Positions 8,752 to 18,372 of a stretch of DNA of 64,000 nt are shown in pieces; positions within the stretch are counted from its first letter, which is position 1; each line of letters starts with the position of its first letter. The stretch spans positions 779,115-843,114 of the forward strand of contig UBJR01000005.1 in assembly GCA_900465675.1 (NCBI GenBank). Reading direction: 5' to 3'. This DNA comes from Hyphomicrobiales bacterium. Lineage in GTDB: Bacteria; Pseudomonadota; Alphaproteobacteria; Rhizobiales; Rhizobiaceae. A program made the translations under genes and the position numbers. Below the pieces are notes generated by a model that saw only the letters and a list, made by a program, of their open reading frames with translations, searched no databases and was not told the origin of the DNA.

Positions 8752-8839
8752 CCGCATTTCACAGCCGCATGAAAGATTCACGCCTGACGCGAAGAGTGGC
8801 GAATTGAACGCTGCCATTTCGCGGCTATATTCCTGACCG

Positions 8840-10303
8840 ATGTTTTATCTCATCTCGACCTACTGGCCGCATATTCTTTTCATCATCTCGATCGCCATGG
8901 GAGCCGCGGCGGCGATTCACGCCGCCATGACCAAGGAGGAAGTGCGCGCCGCGATCGGCTGGGTCGGCGTCATCATCCTGTCGCCGATCGTCGGTGCCGT
9001 GCTTTATGCCATTGCCGGCGTCAATCGCATCCGCCGCAAGTCGCTGAGTATCCGGCGCGATGAACTGCTGCCCGATGAAGCGCTGGACGAGCTCGAGACC
9101 TTCGATGCCGATGAGGAGATGGTGATCAGCGGCTATGGCTACCGCTTTGCCGCCATGCAGACGCTCGGCGACCGCGTTGCGCGCAATCCGCTGACAACGG
9201 GCAACACGATCGACATGCTGGAAACGGGTGACGATGCCTATCGTGCAATGAAGGCGGCGATCGATGGTGCCGAGCGCAGCGTTCTGCTGGAGACCTATAT
9301 CTTCGACCGCGACAGGATCGGCCTCAGGATCGCCGATGCGCTGATAGCGGCCGTCAAGCGCGGCGTGGAAGTGCGGGTCCTGATCGATGCCGTCGGCGCC
9401 CGCTATTCCGTGCCGAGCATCCTCGGCTATCTCGCCGAGGGCGGCGTGACCGTCTCGGTCTTTAACGGCAACGTCATCATAGGCCTCAGGCTGCCCTATG
9501 CGAATCTCAGGACCCACCGCAAGATCGTCATTGTCGATGGGCGGCTGGCGCTGACCGGCGGGATGAATATCCGCGAAGGGTTCAGCGAGGAGATGTCGGG
9601 CGAGAGCTATGCCCGCGACACGCATTTTTCTGTCACCGGTCCGGCCGTCGCCGATCTGTTCGATGTCGCCGCCGAAGACTGGCGGTTTGCGACGGGAGAG
9701 CTTTTGAACAGCGCGGCCTGGCAGACCGCCACGCCGGAGCGCGAGCCGGGTGATCCGGTGTTCATGCGCGTCGTTGCATCGGGGCCGGACCGCAGCGTCG
9801 AAACCAATCACAAGATGCTGATGGGTGCCTTCTCTGTCGCGCGAAAATCGATCCGCATCATGTCTCCCTATTTCCTGCCGGATCGTGAACTGATCAGCGC
9901 GCTGGTGACGGCGGCGCGGCGCGGCGTCGAGGTGGATATCATCGTTCCCGCCGTCAACAATCTGATGCTGGTCGACCGGGCAATGACGGCGCAGTTTGAC
10001 CAGATCCTCAAGAATTACTGCCGAATCTGGCGGGCGACCGGCAGCTTCAGCCATTCCAAGCTTATGACGGTCGATGGCGCCTGGGCTTATGTCGGTTCCT
10101 CCAACATCGACCCGCGGTCGCTGCGTCTGAATTTCGAGATCGATCTCGAAGTGTTCAATGAAGGATTTGCAGCCGAGATCGACGAGCACGCCGAAGAGGT
10201 GCTGCGCACGGCAACGCCGGTGACGCTGGAGGTCTTGCGCGCCCGGCCCTTCCTGGTTCGTCTCGTCGAGAAGGTTCTCTGGCTCGGCTCGCCCTATCTC
10301 TGA
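8840..10303 (+). CDS. cls: Cardiolipin synthase, phospholipase D family
   Basis: This membrane enzyme makes cardiolipin by phosphatidyl transfer. The N-terminus has two transmembrane helices (about residues 8-30 and 37-60) with the PLDc_N signature KEEVRAAIGWVGVIILSPIVG. Two HKD motifs follow: HRKIVIVDG at 226 and HSKLMTVDG at 405, each with the expected downstream Gly-Gly or Ser-Ser-Asn. Length 487 is normal. The ribosome site is weak. It lies between treZ and an endonuclease/phosphatase-family gene, all on the plus strand. Membrane lipid adjustment fits the stress theme of this block. Confidence 0.92.
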   Translation: MFYLISTYWPHILFIISIAMGAAAAIHAAMTKEEVRAAIGWVGVIILSPIVGAVLYAIAGVNRIRRKSLSIRRDELLPDEALDELETFDADEEMVISGYGYRFAAMQTLGDRVARNPLTTGNTIDMLETGDDAYRAMKAAIDGAERSVLLETYIFDRDRIGLRIADALIAAVKRGVEVRVLIDAVGARYSVPSILGYLAEGGVTVSVFNGNVIIGLRLPYANLRTHRKIVIVDGRLALTGGMNIREGFSEEMSGESYARDTHFSVTGPAVADLFDVAAEDWRFATGELLNSAAWQTATPEREPGDPVFMRVVASGPDRSVETNHKMLMGAFSVARKSIRIMSPYFLPDRELISALVTAARRGVEVDIIVPAVNNLMLVDRAMTAQFDQILKNYCRIWRATGSFSHSKLMTVDGAWAYVGSSNIDPRSLRLNFEIDLEVFNEGFAAEIDEHAEEVLRTATPVTLEVLRARPFLVRLVEKVLWLGSPYL

Positions 10304-10393
10304 TTTTCTGCGCTTCCCCTATGGCAGCTTCTGTTGTGCCGCCTATAATCCCGGGAGAGCTATTTTCGATCAACGGAGCCTTTGCCCACTCCG

Positions 10394-11221
10394 ATGCATG
10401 CCAGAAAAGACAGTATCCCCGCCAGCATCCTGGCCTCGATCCGCAACAGGAAGAAGCGGCTTGACGCCGCCCTTGCCGAAGCGCGGCCGCGTGCCGAAGG
10501 CACATTGATCGCCTCCTACAACGTGCACAAATGCGTCGGCGCTGACCGGCGGTTCGACCCTGAGCGGACCAGCCGCGTCATCCACGAGATTGATGCCGAC
10601 CTGATCGCGCTTCAGGAGGCCGACACGCGTTTCGGCGAGCGCACCGGCATTCTCGATCTTGCCCGTCTGGAGCGCGAGACCGGCCTTATCCCGGTGCCGA
10701 TCACCGGCATGGCGAAGGCGCATGGCTGGCACGGCAATGTCGTGCTTTTCAAGAAAGGCCTGGTGCGCGACGTCCACCAGATCAAGCTCCCCGGCCTTGA
10801 GCCGCGCGGCGCGTTGGTGGCCGAAATCGAGCTGGAGCGTGGCGGGGCACTGCGCATCATCGCCGCGCATTTCGGCCTGCTGCGCCATTCGCGCGCCCGT
10901 CAGGCGCAGATGCTGGTCGAACTGATGGCCGACCGGCACGAGATGCCGACGATCCTGCTTGGCGATCTCAACGAATGGCGGCTCGGCGACCGCTCGTCGC
11001 TGAACAGCTTTCAATCGGCTTTCGGGCCGCAGCCGCCGGCTGTTCCAAGCTTCCCGGCGCGACTGCCGATCCTGGCGCTCGATCGCATCATCGCCAACCG
11101 CAAGGGCGTTCTGACGACGATTGAAGCGCATGATACGCCGCTGTCGCGCGTTGCCTCTGATCATCTGCCGATCAAGGCGGTGATCAATCTGCAGACGATA
11201 GAGAAACTGGCGAAGGCATAG
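10394..11221 (+). CDS. Endonuclease/exonuclease/phosphatase family protein
   Basis: About 275 residues of the metal-dependent EEP fold. Visible motifs are IASYNVHKCVGAD near the start (metal-binding Asn), LIALQEADTRFG (metal-binding Glu), ILLGDLNEWR (catalytic Asp-x-Asn) and VASDHLPIKAVI (Asp-His pair). The family includes nucleases, sphingomyelinases and inositol phosphatases. Adjacency to cardiolipin synthase is common for these rhizobial copies and hints at a phospholipid or phosphodiester substrate, which is inference. No signal peptide is visible. An in-frame TTG at 10382 with a close GGAG is an alternative start. Confidence 0.83.
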   Translation: MHARKDSIPASILASIRNRKKRLDAALAEARPRAEGTLIASYNVHKCVGADRRFDPERTSRVIHEIDADLIALQEADTRFGERTGILDLARLERETGLIPVPITGMAKAHGWHGNVVLFKKGLVRDVHQIKLPGLEPRGALVAEIELERGGALRIIAAHFGLLRHSRARQAQMLVELMADRHEMPTILLGDLNEWRLGDRSSLNSFQSAFGPQPPAVPSFPARLPILALDRIIANRKGVLTTIEAHDTPLSRVASDHLPIKAVINLQTIEKLAKA

Positions 11222-11243
11222 ATTCTGTCGCTATCGAATGATG

Positions 11244-11876
11244 TCAGCGCATCTGTTCAGCATAGATGAAATGACATCCCGGCTTTGCGGCGATGACCGC
11301 GTCGAGCGCGGCTGCGGCAATCCTTTCCGCCGGATTGAGATGAAACTTCTTCGGCAGGACCGGCGCCAGAAGCCGAACCACGGCGAGTGCCGCTCTCTCC
11401 GCCCGCCGCGTCTCGCTACGCTCTCCGCCGATCAGGCTCGGCCTGCAGATCGTCAGGGATCGAAAACCGATATTCCGGATGTCCCGCTCGACCTCGCCTT
11501 TCGTCCGCGAATAGAAATTCATGGACTTTTCCGATGCGCCAACGGCGCTGACGATGGCATAGGTTTTGACGCCGGCGTCAAACGCCGCTTGGCCGAACGC
11601 GACCGGTAATTCGTGGTCGACGTAGCGAAATGCTTCCTTCGAACCAGCCTTAGCTTGTGTTGTTCCGAGCGCGCACAGGATTGCGTCCGGCTGGTACGAT
11701 ATGGAGGTTTGAACAAGCGCCTCCAGACGCGGGGCAACGGGGTTCAACAACCGGTCGCGGGCAGGCAGCGGCGTTCTTGTCGGCGCGACGACTTCGGAGA
11801 TCGCGGCGTTGGCAAGTGCCAACTCCAATGCCTTGTTGCCGACCAGTCCCGTTGCGCCAAGCAATAGCAGCTTCAT
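11244..11876 (-). CDS. NAD(P)-binding Rossmann-fold protein, HTATIP2/YbjT-like
   Basis: About 210 residues. The N-terminus MKLLLLGATGLVGNKALELAL is an atypical-SDR dinucleotide-binding motif (GATGxxG). Later segments SAVGASEKSMNFYSRTKGEVE and SLTICRPSLIGG match the Tyr-x-x-x-Lys-like and Rxx-Arg-Pro regions of NAD(P)H-binding oxidoreductases. The reaction and substrate are unknown. An in-frame ATG five codons upstream is an alternative start, but the Rossmann beta-strand begins right after the chosen one. It is convergent with the endonuclease-family gene. Confidence 0.75.
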   Translation of the reverse strand: MKLLLLGATGLVGNKALELALANAAISEVVAPTRTPLPARDRLLNPVAPRLEALVQTSISYQPDAILCALGTTQAKAGSKEAFRYVDHELPVAFGQAAFDAGVKTYAIVSAVGASEKSMNFYSRTKGEVERDIRNIGFRSLTICRPSLIGGERSETRRAERAALAVVRLLAPVLPKKFHLNPAERIAAAALDAVIAAKPGCHFIYAEQMR

Positions 11877-11975
11877 CTTCAGCTCTTTCATAGGGTGAGA
11901 TCACGCCGGCCTTGTCAGGCATAGAGAATGCCCTGGCCCCGGAAGCCGTCAAGCAATTCCCGGGGCTTATATGGC

Positions 11976-12806
11976 TTAGGCGTCCGGGCGGCCTTGAGCG
12001 GCGTACGTCACGGCTTCCCATTCACCCCAATTTTTCAGCCGCGCCTCGTAGACCGATTTGAATTTCACGATCGTTCCCGTGCCGAGCGCCAAGCGGAGCG
12101 GTGGCTGATCTGCGTCCACGGCCTGAAACAGTGCCGCACTTGTTGCTTCCGGATCGCCGAAGTCTTCCGGCTTGAACGAGGCGCGAATGGCCTGGCGTAT
12201 CGGGTTGTAGATGTCGATCGCCGGTGCAGACCGGGCCGATGAGCCGAAGCCGGTGGTGAAGTGGCCCGGCTCAAGGATCGTGACCTTGATGCCGAATGCT
12301 GCGACTTCACCGGCCAATCCCTCTGAAATGGCTTCGACCGCAAATTTGGTTGCCGTATATGTCCCGCCGGTCGGAAAGCCGATGACGCCGCCGATGCTCG
12401 ACACCGTTATGATGTGACCGCTGGCCTGCGCCCGCAGGATCGGCAAGGTGGCCTGCATCAGCCACAGCGTGCCGAACACGTTCGTTTCAAAATTGGCCTT
12501 GGCCTGCTCGGGCTCGATCTCCTCGATAGCCCCGAAATAGCCATAGCCGGCATTGCTCACAACGACGTCCAGACGCCCGAAGTGCCTGTGCGCGTTGCCG
12601 ACCGCCTCGAATACCGCGCCGCGATCCGCAACATCGAGAGGCAGTACCAGAATTGCATTACCATGAGCTGCTGCGAGCTCTTCGAGCGATGTGATGTCTC
12701 GTGCGGTGGCAGCGACCTTGTCGCCGCGCCGCAGGGCGGCTTCAGCCCAGACACGCCCAAATCCTCGCGCCGCTCCGGTGATGAACCAAACTTTGGCCGA
12801 TGTCAT
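11976..12806 (-). CDS. Short-chain dehydrogenase/reductase
   Basis: A classical SDR of 276 residues. It has the cofactor motif TGAARGFG near residues 9-16, NAGYGYFG for the structural Asn-Ala-Gly, and the catalytic pair Tyr/Lys in YTATKFAVE. It most resembles oxidoreductases annotated as 3-oxoacyl or alcohol dehydrogenases of unknown substrate. GGAGA lies before the ATG. It is transcribed divergently from a TetR gene, and the 101-base gap carries two copies of the palindrome TGCACTGAGTGCA, so TetR very probably represses it. Confidence 0.88.
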   Translation of the reverse strand: MTSAKVWFITGAARGFGRVWAEAALRRGDKVAATARDITSLEELAAAHGNAILVLPLDVADRGAVFEAVGNAHRHFGRLDVVVSNAGYGYFGAIEEIEPEQAKANFETNVFGTLWLMQATLPILRAQASGHIITVSSIGGVIGFPTGGTYTATKFAVEAISEGLAGEVAAFGIKVTILEPGHFTTGFGSSARSAPAIDIYNPIRQAIRASFKPEDFGDPEATSAALFQAVDADQPPLRLALGTGTIVKFKSVYEARLKNWGEWEAVTYAAQGRPDA

Positions 12807-12830
12807 ATTGCGCTTCTCCGTTGATATAAT

Positions 12831-12843
12831 TGCACTGAGTGCA
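12831..12843. promoter_or_regulatory. TetR-type operator, copy 1
   Basis: The palindrome TGCACT-G-AGTGCA lies 25 bases before the SDR start. An almost identical copy follows with its centre 25 bases away. Position and symmetry suggest binding by the divergently encoded TetR protein. Confidence 0.7.
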
Positions 12844-12855
12844 GAAAATAAATAT

Positions 12856-12868
12856 CGCACTGAGTGCA
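12856..12868. promoter_or_regulatory. TetR-type operator, copy 2
   Basis: CGCACT-G-AGTGCA differs from copy 1 only in its first base and lies 40 bases before the tetR start. Together the two sites could repress both divergent genes. Confidence 0.7.
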
Positions 12869-12907
12869 AGTTTGGCAAGCGCCTTTTTTGCGGTAAGAGT
12901 TGTGGTC

Positions 12908-13513
12908 ATGGAAACCGCTGACACCGCCCCCATCGGCTTGCGCGAAAGCAAACGCAGATCGACGCTCGACCGCATCGCAAAAGCAGGCCTGAAACTGTTC
13001 ATGGAGAATGGCTACGAGGCCACCACGCTTGACGCGATCGCGGCGGCGTCGGGAATATCGCGCCGGACGTTCTTTTCTTATTTGAAGTCGAAGGAGGATG
13101 TTCTCCTGGCGCACGAGAGCGGCGGCATTCCCGACATGCTGCGCCCCACCTTTCTTGCGCAGTCACCGGACCAGCCGCCGCTGGAGGCTGCTCGCAAGAC
13201 ATTCCTGATTCTTGCTTCAAGATATGAAAGCAAGGAATCCATTCTCGCCGACCGGATCCTGCGCTCGACGGAAACGCTTCGGCTGCGCAAGGATGCGCTT
13301 CACATTCAGTTGGAGGACGTGCTGGCGGAGGCGATGTACGAATTATGGCCGGGTGAGGCAGGGCGGTCGGCACTGCGGCTGGCGGCGATCACCGCAATGG
13401 GAACACTTCGCTTCGCCAAGGAGAACTGGCGGCAGGCAAATGGCGCACATCCGCTCACGTACTATATCGATGAGGGTTTTGATCTTCTTCAGCGCCCACT
13501 CGATCTCGCATAA
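12908..13513 (+). CDS. TetR/AcrR family transcriptional regulator
   Basis: 201 residues. The N-terminal helix-turn-helix spans about residues 10-60 with the signature GYEATTLDAIAAASGISRRTFFSYLKSKEDVL. The C-terminal ligand domain is divergent, as is normal, so the inducer cannot be predicted. The chosen ATG gives a standard short N-terminus before the HTH; a 23-codon in-frame extension upstream would run through the operator and is unlikely. It probably represses itself and the divergent SDR through the paired palindromes in the gap. Confidence 0.88.
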   Translation: METADTAPIGLRESKRRSTLDRIAKAGLKLFMENGYEATTLDAIAAASGISRRTFFSYLKSKEDVLLAHESGGIPDMLRPTFLAQSPDQPPLEAARKTFLILASRYESKESILADRILRSTETLRLRKDALHIQLEDVLAEAMYELWPGEAGRSALRLAAITAMGTLRFAKENWRQANGAHPLTYYIDEGFDLLQRPLDLA

Positions 13514-13530
13514 AGCGAGCCGCAAACGGA

Positions 13531-13554
13531 AAAGCCCGCCGCAAGCGGCGGGCC
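13531..13554 (-). terminator. Rho-independent terminator of dctA
   Basis: GCCCGCC pairs with GGCGGGC around a six-base loop. On the minus strand the stem is followed by TTTT. It lies just after the dctA stop and may also stop the convergent tetR transcript. Confidence 0.75.
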
Positions 13555-13586
13555 TTCCGGAGACCGGGTCTCTTCCCTGGGAGGAA

Positions 13587-14912
13587 TTATTCGGCGGCCT
13601 GAAGAACCGGGACCGGCTCTTCGGTTGCCTGACCGGAAAGCGCTCGGGCCAGCATGCCTTCGTCCAGTTCGTTTTCCCAGCGGGCGACGACGACAGTTGC
13701 GACCGCGTTGCCGACGAAGTTGGTGAGGGCGCGGCATTCCGACATGAAGCGGTCGATGCCGAGGATCAGCGCCATGCCGGCCACTGGGACGGACGGGACG
13801 ACAGAGAGTGTTGCCGCAAGCGTGATGAAGCCGGCGCCGGTGATGCCTGCGGCACCCTTGGAGCTCAGCATCGCGACGAGCAGCAGCAGGATCTGGTCGC
13901 CGAAGGTGAGCGGCGTGTCGGTTGCCTGGGCGATGAACAGGGCTGCCAGCGTCATGTAGATGTTGGTGCCGTCGAGGTTGAACGAATAGCCGGTCGGGAT
14001 GACCAGACCGACGACGGATCGCTTGCAGCCGGCCCGTTCCATCTTCTGCATTAGGCCGGGAAGGGCGGCTTCCGACGACGAGGTGCCGAGAACCAGCAGA
14101 AGCTCTTCCTTGATGTAGCGGATCAGCGCGAAGATCGAGAAGCCGTTGTACTTGGCAACAGCGCCGAGCACGACGATCACGAAGAGCAGTGACGTCAGGT
14201 AGAACGTGCCGATCAGGAAGGCGAGGTTGGCGATCGAGCCGATGCCGTATTTGCCGATGGTGAAGGCCATGGCGCCGAACGCGCCGATCGGTGCTGCCTT
14301 CATCAGGATGGCGACAAGGCGGAAGATCGGTGCAGTCAACGCGTTCAGGAAGTCGAGAACTGGCTTGCCGCGATCGCCGACCATGCCGAGCGCGATACCG
14401 AAGAGCACCGAGAAGAACAGCACCTGCAGGATGTCGCCCTGGGCGAAGGCGCCGACGATCGTGTCCGGAATGATGTTCATCAGGAAGCCGGTGATGGTCG
14501 CGTCATGCGCCTTGCTGGCATAGCTGGAGACGGCATTCGCATCGAGCGAGGCGGCGGAAATATGCATTCCGGCGCCCGGCTGCAGAACGTTGGCGATCAG
14601 CATGCCGACGGCGAGCGCCAGCGTCGAGAAGACGAGGAAGTAGATCATCGCCTTGCCGGCAACGCGTCCGACCTTTTTCAGATCGGACATTCCGGCAATG
14701 CCGGTCGCGACCGTCAGGAAAATAACCGGGGCGATGATCATCTTCACGAGCTTGATGAAGGCATCGCCGAGCGGCTTCAGCGCCGTACCGGTATCCGGAT
14801 AGAAGTGGCCGAGCAGGATGCCGGCGACAATGGCGGCGATCACCTGTACGTAAAGATGCCGGTAGAACGGCAGAGGCGCACGCGGCTGCGTGTCTTGGTG
14901 TGCAATGTCCAT
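13587..14912 (-). CDS. dctA: C4-dicarboxylate transport protein DctA
   Basis: A proton-coupled symporter of the DAACS (glutamate/aspartate-type) family that imports succinate, fumarate and malate across the inner membrane; in rhizobia it feeds bacteroids. The 441 residues contain about eight transmembrane helices and two re-entrant loops, with [13 protein letters not shown] (serine-rich loop) and [15 protein letters not shown] (substrate/cation loop) as family hallmarks. GGAGG five bases before the ATG fixes the start four codons inside the longest reading. A sigma-54 promoter and two DctD-like sites lie upstream, facing dctBD. Confidence 0.96.
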   Translation of the reverse strand: MDIAHQDTQPRAPLPFYRHLYVQVIAAIVAGILLGHFYPDTGTALKPLGDAFIKLVKMIIAPVIFLTVATGIAGMSDLKKVGRVAGKAMIYFLVFSTLALAVGMLIANVLQPGAGMHISAASLDANAVSSYASKAHDATITGFLMNIIPDTIVGAFAQGDILQVLFFSVLFGIALGMVGDRGKPVLDFLNALTAPIFRLVAILMKAAPIGAFGAMAFTIGKYGIGSIANLAFLIGTFYLTSLLFVIVVLGAVAKYNGFSIFALIRYIKEELLLVLGTSSSEAALPGLMQKMERAGCKRSVVGLVIPTGYSFNLDGTNIYMTLAALFIAQATDTPLTFGDQILLLLVAMLSSKGAAGITGAGFITLAATLSVVPSVPVAGMALILGIDRFMSECRALTNFVGNAVATVVVARWENELDEGMLARALSGQATEEPVPVLQAAE

Positions 14913-14984
14913 GATATCCTCCATGAAGCCCCAACCAAGGATTTGGCTCTCCCGGGGCGAATTGCGTTTCGTCGCAGAACGATC

Positions 14985-15000
14985 AGCAATCGGCGTGCCA
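14985..15000 (-). promoter_or_regulatory. Sigma-54 promoter of dctA
   Basis: The minus strand reads TGGCACGCCGATTGCT, a full -24/-12 match with invariant GG and GC ten bases apart. Transcription should start near 14974, about 60 bases before the dctA ATG. Confidence 0.9.
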
Positions 15001-15075
15001 GACTCGGAAATTCTGACTAAGGCATTGATTTATTTTGAGACTATACATTGGTCTGCAAGTCGTCTGATGCGGAAT

Positions 15076-15091
15076 GTGCGTAAATCCGCAC
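15076..15091. promoter_or_regulatory. DctD upstream activator site, proximal
   Basis: GTGCGTAAATCCGCAC is an inverted repeat with five-base half sites GTGCG and CGCAC. It is centred about 110 bases upstream of the predicted dctA start. Placement and sequence resemble the paired DctD sites known in rhizobial dctA promoters. Confidence 0.65.
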
Positions 15092-15108
15092 GGATTATAT
15101 TGAATGAA

Positions 15109-15124
15109 GTGCGGTTTTGTGCTC
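15109..15124. promoter_or_regulatory. DctD upstream activator site, distal
   Basis: GTGCGGTTTTGTGCTC is a less symmetric copy of the proximal site, 33 bases further from dctA (about three helical turns) and just before the dctB start. Two sites of unequal strength are typical of DctD targets. Confidence 0.5.
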
Positions 15125-15134
15125 AATATTGGCG

Positions 15135-16988
15135 ATGGCCATAGCCGTTCCATCCGCGGAAGACGCGCGCCTTCGCCTCGGCATTCGCCGGACGTGGGTC
15201 GTCTTTGCGCTGATATCGGCGCTGATCGCGGCTGCCGCACTGACCACTGCGGCGATCTATGGGCGCTCTGCAGCACTTTCGGCGCTGCAACAGCAGGGCC
15301 GCACCGATGCCAATCTGAAGGTTGCCCTGCTTCAGGCCGTTCTGGAACGGCCGCGTGCGCTGCCCCTTCTGCTGTCGCGTGACCGCGATGTGGAGGACGC
15401 GCTGACCCAGTCCGGTCAGGAAAAGAAGGATGCGTTGAGCGGCAAGCTGGAAGATCTGGTCAAGGGCACCAATGCCGCCGTCATCTACGTGGTCAACGCG
15501 GATGGTATCGCGGTTTCGGCCAGCAACTGGCACGAAGCGACGAGTTTCGTCGGAAACGACTATACGTTCCGCAGCTATTTCACCCGCGGCATGCGGGAGG
15601 GGATGGCCGAGCATTTTGCGCTCGGCTCCGTCAGCAAGCGCCCCGGGCTCTATATCTCGCACCGTATCGGGCCTGCATCGGCTCCGCTTGGCGTCGTTGT
15701 CGTCAAGATGGAGTTCGATCAGCTGGAGAGCGATTGGAGCGACACGCAGCGTCCGGCCTTCGTGGTCGATCAGAACAACGTGGTGCTGATCACCAGCGTG
15801 CCCTCCTGGCGGTTCATGACGTCGGAAGCGCTTGCTGCCGATAGCCTGCTTTCGATCCGCGAGAGCCTGCAGTTCGGCGATGCGCCGCTTTTGCCTCTGC
15901 CTTTCCGGCCGGTGAAGGCGCTGGGAGCCGACGCGCTGCTGATCCGCGCCATCCTTCCGGGTGGCCGGGCCGCGACCTATCTCAAGATCATAGCGCCTGT
16001 GCCTTCGACGAACTGGACGTTTCAGTATCTGTTGCCGGTCGAATTGCCGGTGGCTGCGGCCGTGCGCGAGGCCCTGCTGGTGACGGCGCTGGCGCTTTTG
16101 ACCGTGATTGCCATTGCCGCCATCTGGCTGCGCCGCAGGGATGTGGCGCTGATGACCATCGTGCGCGAGCAGCTGGCGCGCGAAGAGCTGGAGCAGCGTG
16201 TTGCCGAGCGGACGCGTGATCTCAGCCGGACGCGCGATAGCCTCGAGGCCGAGATCACCCGTCACCGGGCGACCGATGCGCGGCTGCAGAGCGTGCAGCA
16301 GGATCTGGTCAATGCCAACCGGCTGGCGATCCTCGGCCAGATCGCGGCCGGTGTCGCCCATGAGATCAATCAGCCGGTCGCGACGATCCGCGCCTATGCC
16401 GACAATTCCGCGGTCTATCTCAAGCGCCAGCAGACCGAACCGGTTGCGGAGAACCTTGCGCTGATTGCCGGACTGACGGAGCGGATCGGGACCATCACCG
16501 AGGATCTGAAGGCACTCGCCCGGCGCGGACGAACGGCGCCCGAAGCGGTTGGCGTCGAGGAGATGATAGACGGCGCGCTGATGTTGCTGCGCAGCCGTTT
16601 CACCGGCCGGCTTGAGATGCTGACCGTCGAGCCTGTCCCTGAAGGCCTGCAGGTCATGGGCACCCGGCTGCGGCTGGAGCAGGTGTTCATCAACCTGTTT
16701 CAGAATGCGCTGGAAGCCGTGGAGGCGCGCGATGGCGGCCGGGTGACGGTTTCGGCAGGTGTTTCCGGCGACGGCGTTGCCATTTCGGTCGCCGATAACG
16801 GTCCGGGCATTGCCCCCGATATTCTCGAAGCCCTGTTCGAACCCTTTAATTCCTCCAAGGAAAAAGGCCTCGGCCTCGGCCTGGTGATCTCCAAGGACAT
16901 TGTCTCCGACTATGGCGGCAGCATCGATGTCGAGAGCGGGGCCGACGGCACCCGCTTCATCGTCCATCTGAAGGAGGTTTCCGCATGA
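15135..16988 (+). CDS. dctB: C4-dicarboxylate sensor histidine kinase DctB
   Basis: An inner-membrane kinase that detects periplasmic C4-dicarboxylates and phosphorylates DctD. The first transmembrane helix lies near residues 20-45 ([20 protein letters not shown]), the periplasmic double-PAS (dCache) sensor follows, and the second helix is near 310-330. A cytoplasmic coiled segment leads to the H-box GVAHEINQP with His409. The ATPase motifs are [15 protein letters not shown] and GLGLGLVIS. Earlier in-frame TTG codons at 15117 and 15129 are alternative starts; no strong ribosome site is visible. Its stop overlaps the dctD start by four bases (ATGA). Confidence 0.93.
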   Translation: MAIAVPSAEDARLRLGIRRTWVVFALISALIAAAALTTAAIYGRSAALSALQQQGRTDANLKVALLQAVLERPRALPLLLSRDRDVEDALTQSGQEKKDALSGKLEDLVKGTNAAVIYVVNADGIAVSASNWHEATSFVGNDYTFRSYFTRGMREGMAEHFALGSVSKRPGLYISHRIGPASAPLGVVVVKMEFDQLESDWSDTQRPAFVVDQNNVVLITSVPSWRFMTSEALAADSLLSIRESLQFGDAPLLPLPFRPVKALGADALLIRAILPGGRAATYLKIIAPVPSTNWTFQYLLPVELPVAAAVREALLVTALALLTVIAIAAIWLRRRDVALMTIVREQLAREELEQRVAERTRDLSRTRDSLEAEITRHRATDARLQSVQQDLVNANRLAILGQIAAGVAHEINQPVATIRAYADNSAVYLKRQQTEPVAENLALIAGLTERIGTITEDLKALARRGRTAPEAVGVEEMIDGALMLLRSRFTGRLEMLTVEPVPEGLQVMGTRLRLEQVFINLFQNALEAVEARDGGRVTVSAGVSGDGVAISVADNGPGIAPDILEALFEPFNSSKEKGLGLGLVISKDIVSDYGGSIDVESGADGTRFIVHLKEVSA

Positions 16989-18340
16989 GCAAGGCAGCCC
17001 CGGTCATTCTCGTTGACGACGACAAGGATCTGTTGCGCGCCACCGGGCAGACGCTCGATCTCGCCGGCTTCGACGTCACGCTTTGCACGTCGGCGATGGA
17101 AGCGCTCGGCAAGCTCGACCGCACATTTCCGGGCGTGCTGGTGTCGGACATCCGCATGCCTGGCCTCGATGGATTGCAGATGTTCGAGCGCATCCGCCAG
17201 CTCGACGCCGAGCTACCCGTTATCCTGATGACCGGCCACGGAGATATCCAGATGGCCGTCAAGGCGATCCAGGACGGTGCCTATGATTTCATTGCAAAGC
17301 CGTTTGCCACCGAGCGGCTGATTCAATGCGTACGGCGTGCGGCCGAAAAGCGGGCGCTGGTGATCGAAAACCGCAATCTCCGCGAAGCCGCGCAGCAGGC
17401 CGACCCGGGCATGCCTCTGATTGGGCAGACCCCTGTGATGGAGCGCCTGCGCCATATGCTGCGCCAGATCGCCGATACCGATGTCGATGTGCTTGTCACC
17501 GGCGAAACCGGCAGTGGCAAGGAGGTTGTGGCGAGCCTGCTGCATGGTTGGAGCCGCCGTTCGAAAGGCAATTTCGTGGCGCTGAACTGCGGCGCGCTTC
17601 CCGAACAGATCATCGAGAGCGAGCTTTTCGGCCACGAGCCCGGCGCGTTTACCGGCGCGCAGAAGAAACGCGTCGGGCGGATCGAGCATTCGAGCGGCGG
17701 TACGCTGTTTCTCGATGAGATCGAGAGCATGCCGCTGTCGACGCAGGTGCAGATGCTGCGTGTTCTGGAGATGCGCCAGGTGACGCCGCTCGGAACGAAC
17801 GAGGTGCGCCCCGTCGATCTGCGCATCGTTGCGGCGGCGAAGGTCGATCTCGGCGATCCCGGACAACGCCAGAGTTTTCGGGAAGATCTCTATTACCGTC
17901 TGAACGTGGTGACGCTGGCGATCCCGCCGCTTCGCGAGCGGCGCGACGATATTCCGCTGCTTTTCAGCTATTTTGCCGAGCGGGCGGCCCGCCGCTTCCA
18001 TCGCGATGTGCCGCAGATCACCGCAACCGTCAGCCGCCATCTGCGGGATCATGACTGGCCGGGCAATGTCCGCGAACTCTCGCATTTCGCCGAGCGCACC
18101 GTCCTGGGCATGCAGCCCGCCGAGCCCGAACCGCCGAAGGCCGATCCCGGCGCTTCCAACGGCGTGCCGCTGCCCGAGCGGCTGGATCACTACGAAGCCG
18201 GGATCATTCGCGATACACTGATCTCGTTCGGTGGCAACGTGCAGCAGACGATCGCCGCCTTGGGCATCCCGAGAAAGACGTTTTATGACAAGATGCAGCG
18301 TCACGGGATCGTTCGCAGCGACTACGCCGACAAGCGGTGA
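16985..18340 (+). CDS. dctD: C4-dicarboxylate response regulator DctD, sigma-54 activator
   Basis: An NtrC-family activator. The receiver domain occupies residues 5-120 with phospho-acceptor Asp55 and Lys105. The AAA+ domain has Walker A GETGSGKE at 173-180 and the sigma-54 contact loop GAFTGA at 220-225. A Fis-type helix-turn-helix closes the protein ([23 protein letters not shown]). Phosphorylated by DctB, it should activate dctA from the two upstream sites. Translation is coupled to dctB through ATGA. Confidence 0.95.
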   Translation: MSKAAPVILVDDDKDLLRATGQTLDLAGFDVTLCTSAMEALGKLDRTFPGVLVSDIRMPGLDGLQMFERIRQLDAELPVILMTGHGDIQMAVKAIQDGAYDFIAKPFATERLIQCVRRAAEKRALVIENRNLREAAQQADPGMPLIGQTPVMERLRHMLRQIADTDVDVLVTGETGSGKEVVASLLHGWSRRSKGNFVALNCGALPEQIIESELFGHEPGAFTGAQKKRVGRIEHSSGGTLFLDEIESMPLSTQVQMLRVLEMRQVTPLGTNEVRPVDLRIVAAAKVDLGDPGQRQSFREDLYYRLNVVTLAIPPLRERRDDIPLLFSYFAERAARRFHRDVPQITATVSRHLRDHDWPGNVRELSHFAERTVLGMQPAEPEPPKADPGASNGVPLPERLDHYEAGIIRDTLISFGGNVQQTIAALGIPRKTFYDKMQRHGIVRSDYADKR

Positions 18341-18372
18341 ACGGTTAAATCACCGTTAACTCCCATATACAA

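Noticed and set aside
8825..10189. 454-codon minus-strand frame opposite cardiolipin synthase
   Set aside because: The plus strand encodes both HKD motifs. The opposite frame is rich in His, Asp and Arg, typical of antisense shadow.
15123..16967. Long open frame on the minus strand across dctB
   Set aside because: It mirrors dctB codons in a GC-rich gene, has an Asp/Arg/His-rich composition unlike a folded protein and shows no motif.
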